28,507 nt of DNA from an uncultured Bacilli bacterium (lineage in GTDB: Bacteria; Bacillota_I; Bacilli_A; RF39; UBA660): NCBI GenBank assembly GCA_934169415.1, contig CAKPNP010000015.1, forward strand, positions 1 through 28,507, written 5' to 3'. A program made the translations under genes and the position numbers. The notes under the pieces are model-generated. The model was given only the letters and a program-made list of their open reading frames with translations. It was not told where the DNA came from and searched no databases. Shown piece after piece: positions 7,024-13,115 of this stretch (within the stretch, counting starts at the first letter, position 1; every line of letters begins with the position of its first letter).

Positions 7024-7710
7024 TTAATTTGTTATAAATTTTTTTATAAAATCTTCTTTTAAATATAAATCTTCAATTTTTATCCTAATTTTTGCTAAAA
7101 TTTGTACTATCAATCTTGAAGTAGTAGATTGACTTATCCCTAATATATTAGCAATTTCTTTTTGTGTATGTTTATTTTCATCAAAGCCAAAATATAGGAT
7201 TATAAGTTTTTTTTCTATCTCTGATAAAGAATTCATTATATTATATAACTCATACTGCAGTGAATTTTCTAACATTTTTGTAACAAAATTTGAATTTTTA
7301 TCCTCTATTATATCAATATATTTTAATTCATTATTATCTGAATCATAAGTTATACAATCATACATATTCACTATTTGAATGTTATTTCTTTTAATTTTTC
7401 TGATATTCATCAATATTTCATTGTTAATACAACGTGCTGCATAAGTTGAAAATTGAATTTGTTTTTCAATATCATAAGTATCAACAGCCTTAATCAAGCC
7501 TATAGTGCCAATACTTACTAAATCTTCAAAATCGCAATTCTCAATAGTATATCTTTTGATAATATATTTAACAAAATTTATATTAGCATAAATTATTTCA
7601 TTTCTTGCTTTTAAATTTCCACTCTTAAATTCTAAAAATTTTTCTTTTAATTCTTTTTCACTCATTGTTTTAATATTATTATCATACATATTAGATGATT
7701 TATCACGCAT
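7024..7710 (-). CDS. SigE/SigK-like sporulation sigma factor
   Basis: A complete SigE/SigK-type sigma factor of 228 residues. Region 2 reads VSIGTIGLIKAVDTYDIEKQ and FSTYAARCINNEILMNIRK (about 65-105). The inter-domain part has the typical N-E-L-x-Y-I-D-I-I-E-D. Region 4 shows ILYFGFDENKHTQKEIANIL and GISQSTTSRL (171-200). I chose the ATG at 7710, because it has GGGGTGAAAAT before it; the in-frame TTG 30 bases upstream has no ribosome binding site. Active SigE and SigK of Bacillus begin near the same point, and no 20-27-residue pro-sequence precedes the core here. The C-terminal end EDFIKKF is shared with its two neighbours. It has its own promoter. Confidence 0.85.
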   Translation of the reverse strand: MRDKSSNMYDNNIKTMSEKELKEKFLEFKSGNLKARNEIIYANINFVKYIIKRYTIENCDFEDLVSIGTIGLIKAVDTYDIEKQIQFSTYAARCINNEILMNIRKIKRNNIQIVNMYDCITYDSDNNELKYIDIIEDKNSNFVTKMLENSLQYELYNIMNSLSEIEKKLIILYFGFDENKHTQKEIANILGISQSTTSRLIVQILAKIRIKIEDLYLKEDFIKKFITN

Positions 7711-7742
7711 ATTTTCACCCCATATAAATATTTTTTTCAAAT

Positions 7743-7771
7743 ATGCTATACCAAAAAAACAAAAAAGTCAA
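7743..7771 (-). promoter_or_regulatory. SigA-type promoter of the middle sigma gene
   Basis: On the minus strand TTGACT (7771-7766), 17 bases, TAGCAT (7748-7743). An alternative -10, TATAGC, would give a 15-base spacer. The spacer is mostly T. Confidence 0.45.
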
Positions 7772-7795
7772 TTAAAATTTACTTAAATATTTAAT

Positions 7796-8476
7796 TTATC
7801 TTGTAAATTTTTTTGCAAAATCGTCTAAAGAACCTTCTTTTATAATCCTGATTTTGATTTTTTTTAATATATTTGAAATCATCCTTGAAATATATGATTG
7901 ACTTATCCCAAGCATATGAGCTATTTCTTTTTGTTTATATCTATTCCCATCAAATCCAAAATATAACATTACAAGCTCTTTTTCTTTTTCAGATAATGAA
8001 TCTATTATATTTAAAAGTTCTTTTGAAAGATAATTATCAATAATTTTAGTAACAAAATCAGAATTTTTATCCTCAAGTATATCTAAATATTTTAATTCAT
8101 TTCCTTCAAAATCACACGATAAAGTATCTTCTATATTAACTTTTTGGATATTATTCGTATTATTTTTTCTTATCCCCATCAATATTTCATTACTAATACA
8201 GCGACTTGAATAAGTTGAAAATCTTATTTGTTTTTCAATATCAAAAGTATCAACTGCTTTAATTAAACCAATAATACCGATACTTACTAAATCTTCAAAA
8301 TCATAACCCTCGGTACTATATTGTTTAGCAATATGTCTAACAAGCCTTATATTTGATTTAATTATTATATCTCTTGCTTTTAAATCTCCTTTTTTTAACT
8401 TTTTAAAATTTTCTTTTAGTTCATCTTCCTTAATTACTTTAGTATCTTTTACATAAAAAATGTCTAAGTTATTCAT
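7796..8476 (-). CDS. SigE-like sporulation sigma factor
   Basis: The first of the three tandem paralogues, 226 residues. Region 2: VSIGIIGLIKAVDTFDIEKQ and FSTYSSRCISNEILMGIRK (64-104). Region 4: ELVMLYFGFDG at 167-177, then KQKEIAHMLG and ISQSYISRMI (181-200). The GISQSYISR core is the same as in Bacillus SigE. The ATG at 8476 follows GGAGG with a seven-base spacer; an upstream in-frame ATG codon has no ribosome binding site. No pro-sequence is seen. The shared tail SLDDFAKKF closes the protein. A SigA-type promoter lies 60 bases upstream. Which of the two intact copies is functionally SigE or SigK cannot be decided from sequence. Confidence 0.87.
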   Translation of the reverse strand: MNNLDIFYVKDTKVIKEDELKENFKKLKKGDLKARDIIIKSNIRLVRHIAKQYSTEGYDFEDLVSIGIIGLIKAVDTFDIEKQIRFSTYSSRCISNEILMGIRKNNTNNIQKVNIEDTLSCDFEGNELKYLDILEDKNSDFVTKIIDNYLSKELLNIIDSLSEKEKELVMLYFGFDGNRYKQKEIAHMLGISQSYISRMISNILKKIKIRIIKEGSLDDFAKKFTR

Positions 8477-8538
8477 TGTGTTTTCCTCCATATAATTTAA
8501 AAACATAAATCATACAACATAAAACACACAACAAAATG

Positions 8539-8567
8539 ATATTACACTAAATATGAAAGTATGTCAA
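8539..8567 (-). promoter_or_regulatory. SigA-type promoter of the first sigma gene
   Basis: On the minus strand TTGACA (8567-8562), a 17-base spacer and TAATAT (8544-8539), with TG directly before the -10 box. Confidence 0.7.
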
Positions 8568-8589
8568 TTAAAAAATAAAATACTCAATA

Positions 8590-8624
8590 AAAAAGCAGTA
8601 ATCTACTTATGTAAAAAACTGCTT
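8590..8624 (-). terminator. Terminator of valS
   Basis: On the minus strand AAGCAGT and ACTGCTT enclose a loop of about 18 bases and are followed by a T run, just after the valS stop codon. Confidence 0.65.
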
Positions 8625-8629
8625 ATATT

Positions 8630-11158
8630 TTAATTTAATTTTGAATTAATCATTTCTAATTGTAATTTTTCCTTAGCTAAATCTTCTCTTTCTTTATTTA
8701 CTATAGCTTCAGGTGCACGAGAAACATAATTTTCATTAGAAAGTAAATTTTCTCTTCTTTTTATAGAACTAATTAGTTTCTCCTGTTCTTTTCTTAAATT
8801 TTCTAAATCCTCTTCAGTAATATTTTTTTCAAAAAATATTTTTGCTTCATATTTACCTGATTTAACATCAAAATTTGTTATATTTAATTCTTCATCGATT
8901 AAATTATCAGTTATTTTAAGCATTTTAATTATTATTTCATCTCTAGTATTTATTAATACTTTTGCATCCTTAGAAATACTATTTTCAAGCTTAACATTTC
9001 TAAATTTTGATATAAAATTAATTTTTTCATCTACAATTTGTAAAGATTCGACATAATTAAAATCTTTATTATACTGTGGATAATTACTAATCATAATAGA
9101 TTCTGAATCCTTAATAGGTAATTCTTGATATATTTCTTCTGTTACAAATGGCATAAATGGATGTAATAATTTAAGTATTCCAGTTAATACATAACACAAT
9201 ACAGATTTAGTTGTATCATTCATGTTAAATTTAGCAAATTCAATATAATTTGAACAGAAGTCATCATATATAAATGAATATGTTTCAGAACCAAATAAAT
9301 TAAATTCATATTTATCCATATGTTTAATTGAAGAATTTACAATTTCATTATATTTAGTTAATATCCACTTATCTTCATCAGTTAAATTATCTAGTTTAAT
9401 TTCTTTTAAATTCTCAATATTCATTAAAACAAATCTTGAAGCGTTCCATATTTTATTAATATAATTCCATGTAGAACTCATCTTTACTTCATCAAACCTT
9501 AAATCAGTTCCAAATAAACAATCAGTATTTAAATAATATCTTAAAGCATCAGTTCCATATTTTTCTATCATATCAAATGGATCAATACCATTTCCTAAAG
9601 ATTTAGACATTTTTCTTCCATCTTTATCTCTTACAAGTCCATGAATAACAACATCTTTAAATGGTCTTACATTATTTAATTCTAAAGATTGGAATGTCAT
9701 TCTATTTACCCAAAAAGGTATAATATCATACCCAGTTACTAGGCAGTCATTTGGAAAATATCTATTCATATCATTTGTTTTTTCTGGCCAACCAAGTGTT
9801 GAAAAAGGCCATAAAGCTGATGAAAACCAAGTATCTAGGACATCTTCATCTTGAACCCAACCTTCACCTTTAGGTGGATTAATACCTACATAAATTTCAT
9901 CACCTTTATAATAAGCTGGTATTCTATGTCCCCACCAAAGTTGCCTAGATATACACCAATCATATGTTATTTCCATCCAATGATTCATAGTTTTCTCATA
10001 ATATTCAGGAACAAAATTAACTTTTTTATCTTTATCTTTTTGATTTTCTAAAACTTTATCTGCTAGTGGTCTCATTTTAACAAACCATTGTTTTTTAATC
10101 ATTGGTTCAATTAAAGCACCTGTACGTTCTGAATGCCCAACTTCATGAACTAAAGGTTCGATTTCTAATAATAAATCTTTTTCTTTTAAATCTTTCAATA
10201 ATTCTTCTCTACACTTTTCTCTTGACATTCCAACATATTTTTTAGGACAATTATCATTCATAGTAGCATCATCATTCATTATACATATACGTTCTAAATT
10301 ATGTCTATTTCCAACCTCAAAATCATTAGGATCATGTGCTGGAGTAATTTTAACTACACCAGTTCCTTTTTCCATATCAGCATGTTCATCACCAATAATT
10401 GGAATTAATTTATTCATAAGTGGTAGTTCTACTTTTTTACCAATTAAATTTTTATATCTATCATCTTTAGGATTTACAGCAACTGCAGTATCCCCAAATA
10501 ATGTTTCAGGTCGAGTGGTTGCAACATCTAAAAATTCACTTGTTCCAGCAATAATATATTTTAAGTGGTAAAAAGCACTCTTTTCTTCCGAAAATATTAC
10601 TTCCTCATTAGATAAAGCTGTTTTAGCAACTGGATCCCAGTTTATTATTTTTTCTCCTCTATAAATTAGTCCTTTATTATAATAATCAACAAACACTTTA
10701 GTTACAGCATTATTTAATCCTTCATCTAATGTGAATCTTTCTTTATTATAATCTACTGATATTCCCATAGCAGCCCATTGGTTTCTTATATTATTAGAAT
10801 ACTCATCAGTCCAAGCCCAACATGCTTTTAAAAAGTTTTCTCTTCCATATTTATATTTATCTATTCCATCTTCTTTTAACTTTTTAACTACTTTTGCTTC
10901 TGTTGCTATAGCAGCATGATCCATACCAGGAAGCCATAGGCAATCATAACCTTGCATTCTTTTATATCTAATTATTGCATCCTGTATAGATACATTATAG
11001 GCATGTCCTATATGTAATTTACCTGTTACGTTTGGTGGTGGTATAACTATTGCATATGGCTTTTTAGATAAATCACCACTTGTAAAATATCCTTTGTTAC
11101 GCCAATTTTCATATTTATTTTTTTCAACTTCTAAATGATTATATTTACTTTCTAACAT
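8630..11158 (-). CDS. valS: Valyl-tRNA synthetase
   Basis: A class I aminoacyl-tRNA synthetase that charges tRNA-Val. The ATP-binding HIGH motif is at 49-52 within PPNVTGKLHIGHA. The family's WLPGMDHAAIAT segment follows, and the editing domain shows TTRPETLFGDTAVAV. The KMSKS loop is at about 515-519 (GRKMSKSLGNGIDP). The C-terminal coiled-coil arm (about 780-842), with its ISSIKRRENLLSNENYVSRAP-type signature, is present. The 842 residues are slightly short for the family (about 880). The ATG at 11158 has AGGAGG five bases upstream. It is the second gene behind a T-box leader whose specifier codon is GUU (valine), so its expression should rise when tRNA-Val is uncharged. Confidence 0.97.
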   Translation of the reverse strand: MLESKYNHLEVEKNKYENWRNKGYFTSGDLSKKPYAIVIPPPNVTGKLHIGHAYNVSIQDAIIRYKRMQGYDCLWLPGMDHAAIATEAKVVKKLKEDGIDKYKYGRENFLKACWAWTDEYSNNIRNQWAAMGISVDYNKERFTLDEGLNNAVTKVFVDYYNKGLIYRGEKIINWDPVAKTALSNEEVIFSEEKSAFYHLKYIIAGTSEFLDVATTRPETLFGDTAVAVNPKDDRYKNLIGKKVELPLMNKLIPIIGDEHADMEKGTGVVKITPAHDPNDFEVGNRHNLERICIMNDDATMNDNCPKKYVGMSREKCREELLKDLKEKDLLLEIEPLVHEVGHSERTGALIEPMIKKQWFVKMRPLADKVLENQKDKDKKVNFVPEYYEKTMNHWMEITYDWCISRQLWWGHRIPAYYKGDEIYVGINPPKGEGWVQDEDVLDTWFSSALWPFSTLGWPEKTNDMNRYFPNDCLVTGYDIIPFWVNRMTFQSLELNNVRPFKDVVIHGLVRDKDGRKMSKSLGNGIDPFDMIEKYGTDALRYYLNTDCLFGTDLRFDEVKMSSTWNYINKIWNASRFVLMNIENLKEIKLDNLTDEDKWILTKYNEIVNSSIKHMDKYEFNLFGSETYSFIYDDFCSNYIEFAKFNMNDTTKSVLCYVLTGILKLLHPFMPFVTEEIYQELPIKDSESIMISNYPQYNKDFNYVESLQIVDEKINFISKFRNVKLENSISKDAKVLINTRDEIIIKMLKITDNLIDEELNITNFDVKSGKYEAKIFFEKNITEEDLENLRKEQEKLISSIKRRENLLSNENYVSRAPEAIVNKEREDLAKEKLQLEMINSKLN

Positions 11159-11166
11159 ATTTCCTC

Positions 11167-11664
11167 CTAGTATTTTTTAAGACTCAATCTTTTTTGTAGT
11201 TCATCTAAAGATTCATTCATACTTATATCTATTTTATATCCGATTGACGGTCCATTATAAGATATAATTAATTGTTTTAACTCATCAATTGTTAAAAAAT
11301 GTGGTAAAACATTATTTTTATAGCATAATTTTATAATGTCTTCATAATCTTGTTTACTAAATTCTTTATAACAAGAATAATAATTTCTTAATGTTTGTAA
11401 TGTTTGAGATTTTAATTTTCTATTTATTGTTGTATAGATATTTTGTGTATGGATAGATTGTTTTAAATAGCATAAATTTTGTTGCTCTACTAATAAATTT
11501 AATATATCAGCATGAAATTTGCCATTTACATCATCAAGACCAGTTACAATAACTGTTGGTATATATATATCATAATATTCCCTATCCGATTTAGATATAA
11601 AAACTATAACCTTACCATCTTCATTATAAATTACGTATTTATTTTTTTCATTTTTATTTTCCAT
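11167..11664 (-). CDS. Unknown protein between the valine T-box and valS
   Basis: A soluble 165-residue protein, beginning MENKNEKNKYVIYNEDG, followed by a beta-rich segment (VIVFISKS, DIYIPTVIVTGLDD) and a mainly helical second half with many K, Q and Y. It has no signal peptide, membrane helix or recognised motif, and I do not know the family. The frame extends upstream to a TTG at 11691, but that lies in the terminator T run. The first ATG (11664) is 16 bases from AGGAGG, which is long, so the start is uncertain. It ends eight bases before valS. Its place makes it part of the valine-controlled message, so a role linked to valine supply or translation is possible but not shown. Confidence 0.7.
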   Translation of the reverse strand: MENKNEKNKYVIYNEDGKVIVFISKSDREYYDIYIPTVIVTGLDDVNGKFHADILNLLVEQQNLCYLKQSIHTQNIYTTINRKLKSQTLQTLRNYYSCYKEFSKQDYEDIIKLCYKNNVLPHFLTIDELKQLIISYNGPSIGYKIDISMNESLDELQKRLSLKKY

Positions 11665-11686
11665 ACTATTCTTATAAAAACCTCCT

Positions 11687-11878
11687 AACAAAAAATCACA
11701 TCCAACATAAGGACGTGATTACGTGGTACCACCTTAATTTGTAGTTAAACTACCTTTAATGACTATAACGCATCACCCTTAGTTCAAAAGACAACTTCAT
11801 TAAAGATTATTAAATGTTTCCACCAACCACATTTTCTCTATATATAATTACTTTAATTACTACTTCTTCATCAACACT
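11687..11878 (-). promoter_or_regulatory. T-box leader, valine specifier (GUU)
   Basis: A tRNA-sensing riboregulator on the minus strand. The Stem I features are GAAGAAGTAGTAATT and GTTGGTGGAAAC. The specifier loop follows with codon GTT at 11795-11793 and a purine after it. The T-box proper AAGGTGGTACCACG is at 11735-11722, complementary to the NCCA end of uncharged tRNA. The terminator stem AATCACGTCC/GGATGTGATT spans 11720-11694 with a T run, and the 5' side of that stem directly follows the T-box, as needed for the antiterminator switch. A valine codon in front of valS is as expected for this class. Confidence 0.93.
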
Positions 11879-11884
11879 ATAAAA

Positions 11885-11913
11885 ATAATAACATGTTTTT
11901 TTAATATATTCAA
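11885..11913 (-). promoter_or_regulatory. SigA-type promoter of the T-box-valS transcript
   Basis: On the minus strand TTGAAT (11913-11908), 17 bases, TATTAT (11890-11885), with an extended -10 TGT. It begins just past the stop codon of the upstream sigma gene. Its spacer shares ATTAAAAAAACATG with the promoter at 12811-12838. Confidence 0.65.
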
Positions 11914-11917
11914 GTAC

Positions 11918-12787
11918 CTATTTATTAAATTTAATTATACTGCGAGTATGCCTTAATTTTTTTAATGCCTTGGCTTCTATTTGTCTAATATTTTCCTTAG
12001 TAACACCATAAATAGAAGCAACTTCTTCTAACGTTTTAGCTTTCACGTCAAAGCCAAATCTTTTATTAATAATATCCATGTGATAATCAGATAATGTTTC
12101 TTTTACCGCAATATTAAAATCACTGTAAAATTTATTATTGATAATCTCTTCTTCATAAATATGTTCATCAACAAAATTTTTATTTAATCTTTCTTTCAAT
12201 CTACTTGATATAAGTATTTGAAAAAAACTATATATTTTATTTCTAGAGATTTCTTCATCACTAAAATCAAACTTTTCATATATATTATCAAATATTGTTA
12301 TTATATATTTATTTATATGAGAATTATTAATTAAATCATTTAATTCACTATTTCCATTATTTTTTAATATTATATAATCTTTAAATAAATTAATAAGTTT
12401 ATCTTTTGAAGTATGAAACATTTCTAAATAATCTATTTTCTCATTTAATATTAAATTAGATACCTCAGTTAAAAAAGGCGTTAAAAGAACACTACTAAAA
12501 CTATCAACATTTAATAACTCTCCATTTTTAATATGTTTTATCCAAACTTCACAGAATGTAAGAATAATATCATCCATATCATATTCTTTATTATCAATTA
12601 AAAAATCAATAGACTCAATAAAATTACACACTTTATATAATGTTCCTAAAATAACCTCATTAGTATATTTTTCCTTTAATTTTAAATCGGCTGTATTATC
12701 AGCTAAAATGAGTAATTCCTTAGCCTCAGCAATGCTTAATTTTTTATATTTTGAAATTTGTTTCTTAAAATAAATTAATTTATCCAC
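11918..12787 (-). CDS. Sigma-70-family protein with RpoD-type region 4 and degenerate region 2
   Basis: A 289-residue protein. The last 65 residues are a well-kept region 4: TLEEVASIYGVTKENIRQIE from about 252, then AKALKKLRH, nearly the RpoD pattern for -35 recognition. The first 110 residues only faintly recall region 2: YDMDDIILTFCEVWIKHI at 69-86 stands where a true sigma has the D-L-I-Q-E-G-N-I-G-L core-binding helix, and the aromatic melting motif (F-S-T-Y-A-x-W-W) is replaced by SFSSVLLTPFL. It may therefore not melt promoters by itself. The GTG at 12787 is chosen because GAGGGG stands before it. A strong SigA promoter drives it. It could be a specialised sigma, a regulator using a sigma fold, or half of a split factor. 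Confidence 0.75.
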   Translation of the reverse strand: MDKLIYFKKQISKYKKLSIAEAKELLILADNTADLKLKEKYTNEVILGTLYKVCNFIESIDFLIDNKEYDMDDIILTFCEVWIKHIKNGELLNVDSFSSVLLTPFLTEVSNLILNEKIDYLEMFHTSKDKLINLFKDYIILKNNGNSELNDLINNSHINKYIITIFDNIYEKFDFSDEEISRNKIYSFFQILISSRLKERLNKNFVDEHIYEEEIINNKFYSDFNIAVKETLSDYHMDIINKRFGFDVKAKTLEEVASIYGVTKENIRQIEAKALKKLRHTRSIIKFNK

Positions 12788-12810
12788 AATATCCCCTCAC
12801 ATTGGCTAAT

Positions 12811-12838
12811 ATTATATCATGTTTTTTTAATGTGTCAA
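12811..12838 (-). promoter_or_regulatory. Strong SigA-type promoter of the 289-residue sigma-like gene
   Basis: On the minus strand TTGACA (12838-12833), a 16-base spacer, and TATAAT (12816-12811) preceded by the extended -10 TGA. Both boxes match the consensus fully. Confidence 0.85.
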
Positions 12839-13008
12839 AGATATCTATAATATAAATAAAATAAATGAGAGGTATAAATGATTAGATATATAGAAACGCT
12901 AAGATAAATATTCTTTTAATTTTTTTATTTTAAATTTATTAATATATTTTATATTATTTTTAAATGATATTTTCTTATATAAGTCACCTCACTAATAATT
13001 ATCAAAAA
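12839..13008. other. Intergenic stretch with gene-like remnants
   Basis: After leader copy B, the minus strand has GAGGGG, then TTG and a 19-codon frame. A second ribosome binding site, GTGAGGTGA, precedes a 29-codon lysine- and isoleucine-rich open stretch (12985-12899) that has no start codon where one is expected. This may be the eroded downstream gene of copy B. On the plus strand a nine-codon ATG frame (12878-12907) follows GAGAGG. None is convincing as a gene. Confidence 0.25.
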
Positions 13009-13111
13009 TACCCCTCATTAGTTATATACGAAAAAAATCTCGAAAATCCTTTTTTTTAGAGAAACTTTTTTTAAAAAATATTAAAAAACAGAAAAAATTA
13101 ACTTTCTGTTT
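13009..13111 (-). promoter_or_regulatory. Conserved two-hairpin leader element, copy B (includes ATPase terminator)
   Basis: On the minus strand, hairpin 1 (AAACAGAAA/TTTCTGTTT, 13111-13086, then T) starts five bases after the ATPase stop codon and works as its terminator. The A/T linker follows, then hairpin 2 (TCTC-T-AAAA, loop AAAAGGA, TTTT-C-GAGA, seven T), TCGTATATAACTA and GAGGGG. It matches copy A (50-150) through its whole length. Unlike copy A, no intact gene follows. Confidence 0.5.
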
Positions 13112-13115
13112 ATAT

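Noticed and set aside
7711..7740. Upstream TTG start for the middle sigma gene
   Set aside because: No ribosome binding site; GGGGTGA lies within this extension and serves the ATG at 7710.
8477..8506. Upstream ATG start for the first sigma gene
   Set aside because: The GGAGG site lies inside the extension and points to the ATG at 8476.
12878..12907. Nine-codon ATG frame on plus behind GAGAGG
   Set aside because: Very short, no clear promoter in that direction, and a better explanation for the region is the promoter of the minus-strand sigma gene.
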